From contig NC_018394.1 in NCBI RefSeq assembly GCF_000208865.1, forward strand, positions 2,441,964-2,505,963: 64,000 nucleotides of DNA. Direction: 5' to 3'. Of the stretch, positions 36,750 to 49,333 are shown piece by piece (position 1 is the stretch's first letter; the number at the start of each line of letters is the position of its first letter). The translations under genes and the position numbers were made by a program. The notes under the pieces were generated by a model. The model made no database searches, was not told the DNA's origin, and was given only the letters and a program-made list of their open reading frames with translations. The DNA is from Neospora caninum Liverpool (taxonomy: Eukaryota; Apicomplexa; Conoidasida; Eucoccidiorida; Sarcocystidae).

Positions 36750-38610
36750 AAAGGGCCCTGCCGCAGTTTAGGTTTGTGCAGCGTTGACGCCACCGCGAGC
36801 AAAGAGGCTACGCGCCAAGTGTGCGATGGAAACAAGTTGGAGTGACACAGTGTGTGCGCTGAAGCCGATAACGTGCATGCAGTGGAACAAAGGACACGCG
36901 CAGGAACGCGTGGCCACGCCACGACCAGAGAAGTGGAGCGTGGAACAAAATGCGGGGTTTGGGAGGAGTAGAGTGCGAGGAAAGGACAGGAGAACGTCAG
37001 GTCACCATTAAGGACATCACGGTAGTGACAGGTTATTTTGTCGAGCCGATCAAGACATGCGTGCGAAGAAGACGCCAGAGGCGCGCGTGGGGGGAGGGGG
37101 TGTTGGAAGGCAGATAGAAAGGAAGTAGGGTCGGTTCCTGTTTCAGGATTAGTTAACGCTGCCAGCCGTTCCCTCAGCCTCTAGCGGTGTCTTGTACTTC
37201 AAATACGTTTTGGTATAGCAGGGGCCAAAGATGAGGAAACTGTCAGAGGCGAACTTTGACGTGTTCGTCAAAGGCTTTAGTTGCAGGCTCGCCCGTTCTG
37301 TAGTAGGCGGCCAAGAATCCCGAGACAGAAGAGAACTGGCTTTGAATGCGGTTCCGATTCTTCGGCTTTTTTCTTGTCATACTCCTGGACTGCGCGCCAG
37401 GGAAGGTTATAGAAGGGGTAAAAGGTGTAGCGGGTTTGCGTCGTGTTTCGTGCTGTCCTGTCTCTGATGTGCTGTGGTGTTTGAGAGATAGGTCTCACCG
37501 CATCGTTGGGTGCAGTTTCGCTCGCAGAACGCCGCAAATATGGGGACGTGCGTCTGAGGCGAAGACTGAAAAGCCGAGGGCAGAAGTCGTCACTGTCTGG
37601 CGAGCAGCCAGGAACAAAAAATATGGAAGGCAGGCAGGGGACCCGCTGACAGAGACGATGTGGGAGTTAGATGTGACGACAGGCGGCTTGAGGACGCGTC
37701 AAGTGATGGAGCATCTAACCTCCACCTGCATACAGTGTATTCGCGCGGTGCATTTCTTATCCCGTACGTGTCGTCTCTTTTTTTGGCACAAGACCGCAGG
37801 ATCCGTTACAGTTGTGCCAACTCTCTGCCAAGAATCTCGTTCCAAACAAGGCTGTGGGGGGCCAGTCGGTATGTTTTGTACTCGGGGTTGTCCGTCGCGT
37901 GATAGATGAAGCCTCCATCCTTGTTCGAAAGAACTGGTATTACAGGAGACGAGAGGATGTCCCCAGTTCTCAGACGTCCTTTCGGTGTAAACAAGTGTAC
38001 CCATGTTGTTGGAGGCCGTCTTACGCCTAACTTTTGAAAACCAAGCCCATGCAACTGCGTGGTATAAACATACACTTTTGACCAGAGCATGTGGGTCACT
38101 GCTGCCCGATTTCAGGTTTCCAAGGTTGCAGTATCCTCGAAACCGCGATCGCTATGTTGCCCAATTCCGATGCAACATAACCGGTCGTTCCAGTTGAAAG
38201 TCTGGAAGCAGTAGCAAGAAAAAGCTTTCGGGAGACTCAGCAGGTTTTCCATTTTCGAGATCTCGTTCTGCCGAAACAGCATGTTACTGCGCAAACACGT
38301 CCTCCAAATTCTTTTCTGTACCGGCGAATTCCAAAGTAGTGTTTGTTAATGCCGTTTTCACGTTGCTTTCCTCTCTAGAACTCCTCTGCTTTCCCGAGTT
38401 GCCGCTTCCTTCTCCATATTCTTGTTGTCACCTCTAGACACCCACAAAACATTGGCTGTCCACTCGCCAGCGAATGGAGCTGTAAGAGCTGAAACACGTA
38501 AAGGCAACGCGATTCAGTGGAAAGATAAAGGTTTCCCTTAGTTACATGCTTAAGATTATCGGAGCATGGCAATCATACCAGTGTGACACATTATTTGGAA
38601 CAAGAAGTAG
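36750..38610. other. Intergenic stretch with one doubtful ORF
   Basis: Includes the 3' flank of the membrane-protein gene. A + frame at 37346-37909 (187 codons, true ATG) begins MRFRFFGFFLVILLDC, which could be a signal peptide, followed by Arg/Cys-rich sequence with no domain. It is overlapped by comparable frames and I would not call it a gene without expression data. Nothing else is seen up to the tRNA gene. Confidence 0.4.
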
Positions 38611-38681
38611 GGCTGTTCCGGGAATTGAACCCGGGACCTCTCGCACCCTAAGCGAGAATCATACCACTAGACTAAACAGCC
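38611..38681 (-). tRNA. trnP-AGG: tRNA-Pro (anticodon AGG)
   Basis: The reverse complement folds as a 71-nt cloverleaf. The acceptor GGCTGTT pairs with AACAGCC. The D arm carries the A box TAGTCTAGTGG. The anticodon stem CTCGC/GCGAG closes the loop TTAGGGT with AGG at positions 34-36. The T arm CCGGG/CCCGG surrounds TTCAATT and gives a B box GGTTCAATTCC. There is no intron and CCA is not encoded. The sequence closely resembles animal tRNA-Pro(AGG). No run of four or more T follows on the minus strand for about 90 bases, which is unusual for a pol III gene. Confidence 0.97.
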
Positions 38682-40144
38682 GTCGCGGAACCGCATCTTT
38701 TAAAAGTTGGACTATGTACCCTCATCCCAGGGGTTTTCTCACACGACAACCGTGGACTTTCTACCAGGCATCGACGTGCCTCATGCTGTCTTTCGACGGT
38801 TCCTCGATCAGAATCTCGTTGCTGTGTTCTGCCAAGACCCGCGTCCCTTTTTGTAAGGTTTTGACCCATTTGGAACCTGCCAGAGTTCATGAATTGCCGA
38901 AGTCCGACACAAGCCGCACTGGCTGCGGAGAACTGCACAGGAGTAATAAAAAAAACCGTCTGCAGCTTCTCGCATGACACTGAATGGTGTAATAAGTTCC
39001 TCACGCCTCGTACAGTGCCTTCTTGCCGTAGAGAACGATTCACCACGGCATTTTTGGTTATCTTTCGCTACTACCATTTCCGTGGGGGAGCGGGGCTTCC
39101 GTAGATGGCAGTCACCACTTTCGCGAACAAAACCGATGGAGAATCCGTGGCCGGTGTAACCGGTACTTCATCGCCTCTCGTAGTTACGCATGAACCCATG
39201 CGGATACTTTTTAAACGACTCTAATAGCTACTCGCAAACGCGTCCCGGTCCTGATTACTGCCTTCGGAAGCCTAATGTTCTGAGGTTCTCCCCAGCTACG
39301 TTCGGAAAAACCGCGGTCAAAGCCTGGCTTTAAGGCACGCCATCTTGAGACGCGGCCGAACACGACATATTCGCTGCGATAAATATTTTGTGTCTACTCG
39401 ATACAGTGAGATCTTCTTTGTTACGCGGGTGAATATTAGAGTGATTGGTGCAGCAAGATGCCTCTCTGCTTGCTTGTAGCTGCGGCCGCAGTGCTAGACG
39501 TCACAACCTCAGTGTGTGGGCTGCATCATCGGTGATTATTATGTGCGCATGCACCCCAGGTGAAAGCCACATGCTGCAGCATGCACAGCCAAAGCAGCAA
39601 AACATCCATAAACTAGCTGAAAATCCACGTTTCTAAAAAGAAATGGACGCTTCTGGTGTGGGGGTCTCACAATGTGGTGAGGTGGCTAAGATTGCTTACG
39701 CGCGGATCGTTACGAGGAGACAGAGACAAGCTCGAGAGCGCATGTAGATGCAAGAAAAACTTGCGACAAGAATCGCATGCCGAGACAGGCCACAAACCAA
39801 AAACAAAGGAAGGGCAGTCCAGCGTGGTAGTTGTCAGCCCGTGTGTAATGCGGGATCGTGACTCAGATGACGAAGATGTTTCACTCATGTCTTCAAACTC
39901 CGCTGGGAGACTGCCTTCGCGGGAGTGGCTGGACAGATGCAGTGATGATTCTCCCGTGTCCTTCGTCAGTCGCGCGATGTCTCATACACGAAGGCAGGCT
40001 AAACTTTTCTTGCGGTGAGATGATATCTGACATTTCACTTTTTTCGTTACTTCACACTCCACAGCAGTAGCAATGTTCGCGAGGAAGGCGTCAGATCTAG
40101 TAGGTTCGTAGTTTGGTCCTCATCACGCCTTCCTCAGCGGCTGA
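38682..40144. other. Intergenic stretch between the tRNA and the YqeH-type GTPase
   Basis: No supported gene. A 120-codon + frame at 39656-40018 is Arg/Ser-rich and ends shortly before the GTPase start; it is more likely 5' flank or UTR. AP2-type TGCATG words occur at the GTPase start (about 40151). No repeats. Confidence 0.45.
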
Positions 40145-43100
40145 ATGGAGCATGCATGTACCGAGCTCTCTTTGACTGCAGCATTGTTTGCATTTCCTGT
40201 GCTTTCGCTACCTCCACTTCTTTTCTCCCGTATTGACTCTTTTTTGCGCTATGCAGACGCGTTTCTGCTCCCTTCGTCGTTGCGCTCCATTCTGGTCCAG
40301 CGGCAGGCTGTTTTGAGAGGAACGGGTGTTTCCCTGCTGCGGTTGACAGAAGGGGAGAGCTGCCGCCTTCGTGGTTGCCGAATGTTGTACGTGCGTGTGT
40401 TTTCCGCTCCGTCTGATCCTCTGACGCGAAGTTCGCATCCGCCAGCGATGATGCGGACGGGCTGTGCGGTGGGGTTTATTTCTACTCGGCTGGTACTGTT
40501 GATTGTTTTTCTTCACTCGGGTAGCTCTTCCGCTCCCCATTTCTCTTCACCGCGGTCGCCTGAGATCCTATGCAGCCGAAGTCTCCGTCGCCCGGTCTGC
40601 CGTCATGGCGATATCCGTGACGCATCAACGGCTCCTGTCTTAGTGTCGTCTTCCCCTTCATTCGTTTTTGCCGCCGGTCTTCGGCCGCTGACCCCGTTCT
40701 CTACTCCCCGTCGTCGATCCTTCTTCCGTTTCACTCCGTCGTTTGTGTATCTGCGGAGCGGCTCGGTTCACGCGCGCTCTTTTTCGTCTTTTCCAGAGCC
40801 CTTCTCGATCCTTTCCTCAGCACTGTTGGAATCTTGGCCTTCCTCGAGCGCCCCCACGTCTCTGGCCACGCCTCGTGGTTTTTCCACAGGCTGCAGACGC
40901 GAACGCCTGGACAGCGCACCCACGCACCTCAGCCGTCAGCAATCGCTCTGTGTCCTCTCTTCAGCATGGCCGCTCACACAGTGTGGGGCTCGAGGCCCGC
41001 AGCGTTTCAGGCGCCTGGGTGATGTGGAGCCTCCAAATGTTCCGTGTATCCCCTGGCTGACGGGGAAGGCATACAACCATGGGCGTGGGGAGCGAGGCGT
41101 TCGTAGCCGCTTGTCATGCTTTCTTCACTCGCCTTATTGCCGGAGTCCAACAGCGCAGGCTGTCGAGAATGTGTGTGCGTCGGCTGGGAACGTCTACGGT
41201 TTCGACGCTTTCGGGAGACGCAAGGAACGAGGTGCCCGCCTAGCCGAAGCATGCCGCGCAACCTCGTCCCGTAGCGTCAGTGGCGCATGTTCGATTTCCA
41301 GCGATGCCATACTGTTGACCACGCCCCAACGGGCTACCCCGGCGTTGGACAAATCCCTCCTGTGTGCGAGAGACGGCGGCACCAGGCTTGGGAGCCTCCG
41401 TCCCGCCCCGCGCATGCCTGCAGGCTGCGCCCACAGGCGCCGCCAACCTCTCTCACCAGGCTCTTTGAGTCCTGTTTCGCCCTGCGGGTTTCGCGCCTCG
41501 CTTTCACCGAGTCGAGTTCCGTCATGGATAGTTTCTCGCGTCTCTGCGCAGTCGCCCGCAGCCGCCGTGGGGGCGTCGCGGAAGAGGGAGAAGCGCCGGA
41601 AGACGGGCCGCAAGGAGGTTATGGCTTCGAGTGACGTCGAAGACGTGTGGTTAAGGGAGGGCGCCACAGCCCGCTTTCTGGGAAGCGGGGAGGTGGACGA
41701 GGAAAGACGGAGAGAGGCGCTGAAGGCACTCGCCGAGCTCGAAGCAGAGCACGACGCCGACGATCCAGTAGTTGCCCAGTTGAAGAAGCAGTTACTCGAG
41801 CAGACACAGCCACTTGCGAGTGGTGCCAATGCATCCGGTGGATCGCGCGTACGGGGCGAAGGTGCGACGCGAGATCCTTCGGTTCAGAGTAAAGGACAGA
41901 AACGAAAGAGACACGGAGACACCCGGGACACCATGGAGGAGATTGCAGAGATGGATGAAGAGGAAGAGCGGCGCGACCGTCTCGAGCATCTTCGAATGTA
42001 TGTGCTGCCACATTTGCATCACTTCCTAGTGTATACTCATCATTCGTCTGGTAGATCCCGGTGTTCCCTGCCATGCAGCGCATGTCCTGAAAAGTGAGAA
42101 CCGCCCGACGCAAACCTATGCAACGCGTCTCCGTCAGGAGAACGTTGCCCAGGGTTTCGTCTCTTTTGCCGACCTCCAGGACCTCGGTGGCCAATCTCAT
42201 CGGCAGCAAATTGTCGCCTTTGGTGGCCTGGCTTGATGGGGCAAGTTGAGCATTTCGGGACTACTCCGAGCGACAGCTCTCAGTTTACAGTCGCGGAAAC
42301 CCAGAGAGTGGATTCGTGTAGCCTCCCAACCGTTCACTTGACACTCTTCTCTGCATGGTCTGGTGGTGTCGAGGTGGATTCGATGGCGATTCTCCTTTGA
42401 GTGACTGCTGGCAGCGCCGCGTGCATCAGCCTGGGTTCGTTCGGCCCCTGAGTGCTGCATGCTTGACTTTCCTACGCTTTTCAGGACAAATCCGGGTGCG
42501 CTATTCTCAACGGCCAAAGAGAAGAAGGAAAAGAAGCCCGATGTGTACGTTCAGTCTGCAGAAATCCGAGTGAAACCGAATCGGTGCTTCGGTTGCGGCG
42601 CTGCTTTCCAGGTTCGGCTTTTCCCCGGAGACGTCCCGCTGTGGTGCCAAACAGTTTAGCCAACCGCGAACGCCCCGCCACGTCCCGTCGCTAAATCTCT
42701 GCACTTCGTCTGCAGGGTTCAGCTCCTTTCTCGGAGAACGTTCTGGAATGGACGGGAGCGAACTGTGCTGCTACCTTGTCGGATCTCTTTTGTGGTTGTG
42801 CTCCGCTAGGTAGCTTGAGGACGGGCGTGCAACACGCGTGCGCGAGTGTGTGTATTTTGCCTCTGCAGACGCGGAACCCTGACAAGGCCGCCTATGTGCC
42901 AGCCAGAGTTTTGGAGGCGGCGTCGCTGTCAACGTCCTCTTGCGCAGATTCGTCAGAAGGCGCAGCGGACCCGTCTCTCCGCCCGTCTTCGTTGGATCTG
43001 AGTGACCCCGAATCTGCCGCGAAGGCGTTCGCGTCCGCAGGAGGGGATATCGAGAAAGTCGTGGATCTAGCAGCCCGCGCAGAGAGCGTGGACTTTGAAG

Positions 43101-46100
43101 CGTTCGTCAGCGCCATAGCTGAGGCTGGTGGAACAGACCGGCAGGAGGTTCTGGACAAGCTGACCCTGGCGTGCGACTACAACGGAGAGCCGGTGGAGGA
43201 CGAAGAGCCCGAGCGGGTCGGCGAAGAGGAACTCGACGAGCACGGCCAGGGGGGAAGGGACACGCAGGTGGCGAGGGGTAGCGAAGCTGGTCACGGAGCA
43301 GAAGACCCCGAACAGAGACGCTTGCAAGAGACTCCATCCGATGCCGAGGGAAGGTCAGCCTTCCCGGAAGACACCGCAGACGACATGGCACTCCCTGGGG
43401 CACGCCGCACCGGCGCCGGCGCGGACGGAGAGAACCAAAGAGGAGGCGTCCGCGTGGAGACAATGACTCTGTCTGAAGAGGAGCTTGGCCGGCTTCTGGG
43501 CCAAGAGGCAGTGGCTGCGCTCCACGACGACGCGTCTGTAGAAGCTGAAGGTCGCGCGCGCACAGGGGCGCAGAAACTGGTAAGGCGTTTCTTCGGGCGT
43601 GCTCGCTAAAGCGGCGCAGCGTCTCGGTCTGTGGAACGAGGGGCTTTTTTGGCTAGGCTCACAGGCTCTTTCCCGGCTTCACAGAACTGCCTGTTGTGAG
43701 TGCATTTTTTCTCAGGTTTTATGCCAGAGGTGTCACGCCATGAAGAGTGGAAAGAAGATCGACGAAGGCTTGAGAGTTGGGTTTTCTCACGGAGACCACC
43801 TTCTTCATCCCGACCGATTCAAGCGTCTCGTAGCCTCCCTTCGGACGAAACGGTGAGTACTCGAGCGGCTTCGCGAACCAGCATTCTGTTGCGAGCACTG
43901 GAAGGTTTTGGCGCGCAACGGGCTCCACAAAAATGAGGCCTGCCAGGGCGGTCACTGTCTCGCTCCACCGGCTCATTTCAGGTTCGGGAATCGGGCAGGC
44001 GCGATATTCGTGGAGTCGTGGATCTCCGGCCGTCGTTCACATGGGTTCAGTTCGTTTGTCGTTTGTCGACGCGTGCCACGTGTTTGCGTGTCTTTTGATT
44101 CTGCCCCTAGGTGTATTTTTTTGCTTTTCTTGGACTTGATCTCGCCTGAGCTGGTCCCGGCTTTGCCGGACCTAGTTCGGGTCAACCCCGTCTACGTCGC
44201 AGTGACAAAGTGCGATCTGTTGCCGGGCAGTCTTCGCAGGCCAGACGCGCCTTTCAACTCGAGCGCTGAAGGCTTCAGGCGACGGTGCATCGCCAACACG
44301 AACGTAGCGCGCCACTACGTTTTCGAGATGCTGTCGCGAGCGTACAGGCTCAAAGATTTTACAGTGAAAAATATATTCATGGTAAGCCTTCAGCCTCGTA
44401 ACGCTGCCTGACCGGTTTTGGTCGTCTACGGAACGCTGACTGACGAATCGGCTGTCACCCGGTCCAGGGCAATGAAACTCCGCGCAAACGAATCTCGTTA
44501 GGGCTCCGACGAGAGAGGCTTCTATGGCGCTGGACGGGGCACCAGCAGATGCCGCGCCTTTCATCTCGGGGACGGCGTTGCCCCATCTAGCAGGCAGACC
44601 TTTCCATCTGCGCCGGACAACGCGTTCCTGCGGTCAGGATCTGGTTCTGAAATGAGAGAAAGACAATCCCGAACAATGTGTTGTCGGTTCTCCGATGGTG
44701 TAACGTCTCTCCGCTTTGCTGCTGTACTTCTCAGATCAGCAATAAGTCTGGGGCAGGCGTGTCACACTTGATTAACGCGGTTGGCCAAGAAGCGATCAGA
44801 CGGAAACGCCCCGTCTACGTAATTGGGGCAGCTAACGCAGGGAAGTCTTCTTTTCTCAACAAGATTCTCGCCAAGGCTACGCGAGAGCCCGAATCGACAC
44901 CCGGACCTTTACAGGTGAGTTTGACCGAAACACTGAGGTAGAGAAGCAGGTTCCCATTCATGTGAGCGCGGCACAGACAATAAACGGTTTTAGCTGTTCG
45001 GCACAAGGGCTTACAGACGGCTTCGCGAAAAGGAGTGCAGACTGGAAAGACCATGCTACCAGTTTTTGTTAGGCGTTTGCTCTAACATACCGACCGGCGG
45101 CAGAGGGGACACTGCCTGTTTCTTGAATGCGCTCAACCCTTGTTGGGTTGTTGCATATAGTGGAGCAGATGTAGTCTTCCCTGTCGAGGCGCGCCGTTGA
45201 CTGTGAAGCTTGCTTTCGACATCGCGCCCGTCCAAGAGGCTTCCGCCCGTTCGATGTGAGGTTCGCAGGGTATCCAATGCGGCCAGGCAGCAGGACGACT
45301 GGACACGTTCCAGTGTACTGACGAAAGGTTCGGCGTGTCATTCGTGCGGCCTGTGATGCCTCTGTTCATTGCTTGATGCTTCGTAGAAACCGCAACTTAA
45401 GGGAGCGAAAGCAGCGGCTGCAGCCTCATCAGCAGTTCCAGGAACAACGTTGGATTTTATCCCCCTTGTCGTGAACGGGAAGTGGAAAGTCATTGACACT
45501 CCAGGAATCTTCTTGAAAGGGAGTTATGCGAACCTTCTCACCCAGGTGCGTCGGAAGCCGGAAGCACGTCGACACGACTGGGCATGAGAGAGACGCATAT
45601 TGATGCAGTCCTGGCAACCTGTGGTACAACTAACGCGTCCATGAGGGCCACACAGCTTCGGAGCCCTGGCTGCTTGCAAGTTGCGCTTGACGTTCTTTTT
45701 TCTAGTGGCCTGGAGTCTCGGGAACCAGCGGTTGACGAACAGATCGTGTGCGTGACTAGTACGTATGATAACACTACTACTATACGTAGCTAGCCATGCA
45801 CCGTGTAAGCAATCGGGCTGGAGCCAAGCGTTCCCTGAGCTCGTCTGGCTCCGCGGCATCAGCTGGATGAGCCTGCTGGTGCGATGGAACGTGAAGGCGA
45901 CTCGACCCCAAAGTTTGAGTACTGGTTCCCTCAGTGGTAGTGGGGAAAACAATGGGCTACGCCGGTCGGGTCCTGGTACCTCGTTTGCATGCAGAGGTTC
46001 AGAAAGAGACATTTCTTACCTGTGGACTCGCCACTAGTGTTTCCCTTTCGGTTGGTGCGGGGACTGTTTTTCCCCACAGGAAGAGCTTCAAGCTGCCGTA

Positions 46101-48272
46101 CCGTCTTCAGCGCTACACCTTTGCTCCGCTAGAGTTGCGGAGGGCCACGGCGTGTGGCTCGGTGGCCTCGCGCGCGTGGAGCTGCTCGGCGACCGGGGCT
46201 GCTTTTTCTCCTTCTTCCTAAGCCGGTCCTTGCTGATACGGCCATTCACGGCCGCAGGCACGCCCGAGGGAAAATTGGAAGCCCAGCGAAGGTAAGTATT
46301 ACTTGATCGTCGTCCTCCTCTTTGGGCAACGCCATGAGAGAGTATCGGAGAGGCGAACACGCAGCTCGAGTACACAGATAATGCCTTGCACCTCTCGCAC
46401 TGCGTTCAATGCAAAGATGACGTGAAATGCTTCGTACTCAGAAAGGTGCTCGATCATACCAATCTGCCCGCCGAGTGGTTTGGAATCTGACTTCTCGTGA
46501 ACGCTGATGGGTGTTTCCGACCTACCATGGACGGTTCGTGTTCCCTGTGACGAAGATTATTCGTGGTTCTTCGGTGTCTTTTCCGGCGTGCTGTCTATTT
46601 GTTTAGTCGCCTCTCCCCGCCCTTTTCACCGGAACGACGCAAAGCGCTTAGTCCTCTGGTACCAGAAGACTTCTATGTAAGTTCGACGTGTCAGCGTGAG
46701 AAACCCTTCCAATTCATTCATGTTAACAGAGCGCTCATCTTGCACAGGTGTAGTGACACCTCCCAAGGAAGGCCCTTGTTTGCTGAACATGCCAAATTGA
46801 AGGGCGTTTGGAGCACGCGACACGAGGGAATGGGTTGAGCGTAGCTGGTATCTGTGGCACTAGTTTGAAGAATTCTAGTCTGATCGTTGAAGCGCTGCCG
46901 GCGGCTGACAAAAAGACTCGGTACATTAGCGTTTCATGGATGCTCCTCACGTTGCAAGATGTGCCTTATCCCGTGGAAGCCTGCTTTACTCATTGTGTGG
47001 ATAGGTATCGCAGTTACGTGTGCATGCACATTTTTCCGGGTGAAGCGTGTGCTGACTAGCTGATTCGTACGGGATCAAACGACCGCAAACGTATTGGCTA
47101 AAGGGCTGAAAAAAATTAGCCACTACGTCGTTTGGTTTAGGTACTCTATGCATGAATTGCTTAATTTCTTACGCAGAACCTGAATACAAATGCATTATCC
47201 CTCCTGCGAGGACGTGAACAGTCCGCTTAGTTCCTAGGTAAACACGGGCGTCGCAGAAGACCGGACAGGCTCTCAGAAGCAAAGGCCATCCGATAGCTCA
47301 ACATCTATCACTGGTGTAAATATGCGGTCTGGGTCCGTTAACGGAACAGGGCCCACCGAATGGAACATAATCCGGAGAAATACAGACGGATCCACAAGTC
47401 CTTGAGGGATCTGTGCGAATCGCACGTCGCCTTCGCTAGAGAAGGAAACTCTGCGGAAGAGATCGAGGAACGCTGCAGAATACAGCAGCTGGCTTCTGCG
47501 GGCCGACTGTCATTCTTGTTGTGACGTTTTATGCGGGGTGCTTTGCAGATTGCAGGCAAGGGGTGGCAAGAAGCTGCAGCGGACATCGTGTTGAGCGGCC
47601 TCGGGTGGATTAGCATCACGGGGTGTGGTCCTCTGCGTGTGCGAGTTCACGTTCCTGATGAGGTAGGATGTCGACCCGCAGGCCTGCCAAAATTCACAGA
47701 TGATGTTCGGGAAAGCGAATGTGAGAAACGTGGGCCATTCGGAGGAGATATTGGGAAGGGATGCTTGAGCCTGCTAATTGGTGTGGATGTTTCTTGTGTC
47801 ATGGTTTGTCCTTCTAGTTCGCCGTGGCGCTTGGGTCGAGCAGTGTAGCAAACTATTTGTGGTTTTCGTTCTCAACCAGACTGCATGTAGACCTGAAGAC
47901 CTCTCCTCTCTTGTGGGCACCCGTGTAGTCGCGCCCTGTATCCCCCCGTTAAAGACCTGTGGAACAGACAGTGTACGAAGACCTTACACTCTGAGTTTCT
48001 CCAGGGGGTTTCGTTTTTTGCCATTACCGCAGGTGCGCGTATACCAGAGACCTGCGTTAGTACCGCGCGCCACCCGCGCCTGTCCTGCCGTTGCGACGAC
48101 GCTTCTCCAAAAGACGGCGGACCGGCAAGCTGTTCACAAAATGCAGTCACAAGCGCATCGATCGCCGCGAGGAGATCCGGAACGCAGGCACCATATGAAG
48201 TCTGACATATCATATCAGTGTCCAACCGATTTCGAAGACCGCGATAACACTGCCAATGAGTTCATGCAGTGA
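40145..48272 (+). CDS. YqeH/NOA1-type circularly permuted GTPase, probably apicoplast-targeted
   Basis: YqeH-family GTPases help assemble the small subunit of bacterial-type ribosomes. Eleven exons: 40145-41997, 42485-42611, 42869-43579, 43716-43852, 44111-44381, 44735-44914, 45387-45545, 46080-46291, 46607-46676, 47549-47662, 48033-48272. All junctions are GT-AG and in phase (4074 nt, 1357 residues). Order: zinc-finger half CFGCGAAFQ (about 652-660), half CQRC (900-903), G4 TKCD (975-978), G5-like SNKSGAG (1035-1041), G1 GAANAGKSS (1064-1072), G2 PGTTLD (1111-1116), G3 DTPG (1130-1133), then VWLGGLARVELL, DIVLSGLGWISI and VRVYQRPALVP, the family's C-terminal signature. G4-G5-G1-G2-G3 is the permuted order. 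An in-frame ATG at 40448 starts RTGCAVGF...LVLLIVFLHSGSSSA, a good signal peptide followed by Ser/Arg-rich sequence, the usual apicoplast leader; that may be the true start (1256 residues). Confidence 0.88.
47360..47524 (+). other. 54-codon ORF inside a GTPase intron, unrecognised
   Basis: Within the intron 46677-47548, an ATG-started frame encodes 54 residues beginning MEHNPEKYRRIHKSLRDLC and ending RLSFLL. It is preceded by an AG at 47348-47349 that would give one more base and AHR upstream. The composition (Lys/Arg/Glu with regularly spaced Leu/Ile/Ala) is helical and protein-like, unlike the surrounding intron. It cannot be spliced into the GTPase in frame, since exon 9 ends in phase 0 and this frame needs phase 2. 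It could be the last exon of an embedded gene, a relic of a duplicated exon, or chance. Confidence 0.35.
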
Positions 48273-49333
48273 CGGCGTTACGTCCTGGGTTTCTAGGCAT
48301 ACGATTGGAATTGGCGAGGCGCTGTGCTGTTTGCGTACAAGCGCGTACTAAAAATGGTGAATCAAGCAAACGAGCAGAATCGAAATGCTGGGTCCCAGAG
48401 CTGACAACAATTACGCGCTGGAACAGAATTCGTCGTACCAAAGCTAAAGACTCACATTTGGCGTGCGTGTTCGATATGGCATAAAACTGCAAGTGGTTGG
48501 CCATTCCAGGCGGACGGTTCGTAGATCATGAAGATTTTCGCGCGTTTGTAATGGTAGTGTTTCTATTTTGTGTGCCTTGCCACGAGGGTGTTTCCCCCTG
48601 AGTCAGGGCACGCACAGATCTGTTTCTTCGCCGAAGTAAATATTATGGCCAGTTCGCTCATTCGTGCATCCAATCATCAGTAGATTCTCTCTCTTTTACG
48701 GTTAATAAATGCGAGGGCAATGAACAGAATACTCTTCAGGAAGACTAGAGAACACGATTGACGGAGCTTAGAGCTAGTTCCAGATTGAGCCGCGGTTTTT
48801 CCGAGTATCAGGAAATGATCGTGGATTTGCCTCATCTCTAACGTTAGTGATGTTAATTAAGAGCCGTATAAAAGCCAGCAAAGCTGTCAATGTGAGCTGC
48901 GCAGGCGAGTGGGATCCGGTGTCGCGTGACAGAACCAGGGCAACTGGTGGTTTGTCGGCATCGCACGTTCAGTAAATGGGACACAGATGGTGGCGGCCGG
49001 TAAGTCCGGTGTGACATCCGCTTGGATCGCTAAATCTAGAAGCGATTTCCTGCCAGTTTAATTCCGACTGTGCGGTCGGGCTCGCTTACGGGCGAAAGAA
49101 GTGAAAGCAACCGTTGGGGCGACTCACTCATTAACGTAAGCTCCCTTATAGGCGGAGAACACTTGCTTAACCCCAAAACAATTACTTCTTACGAACAATG
49201 TCAAAGATGAATAAGATTAGCTGCGGATCCAGACAAAAGAAGAAATACCAATGTTAAGAGATATCTCCAACGAGCCCACGGCGTTTGCGCACCCACCAAC
49301 AGGGCCCTCACCACGTGATCTGGAGTCAACACC
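48273..49333. other. Intergenic stretch between convergent genes
   Basis: Holds the 3' UTRs of the GTPase (+) and the secreted Met-rich protein (-). It is AT-richer than the coding parts, with no open frame above about 80 codons and no repeat or RNA gene visible. Confidence 0.6.

Noticed and set aside
41194..41829. 211-codon minus-strand ORF
   Set aside because: It lies opposite the first exon of the YqeH-type GTPase, which is in phase with ten further exons.
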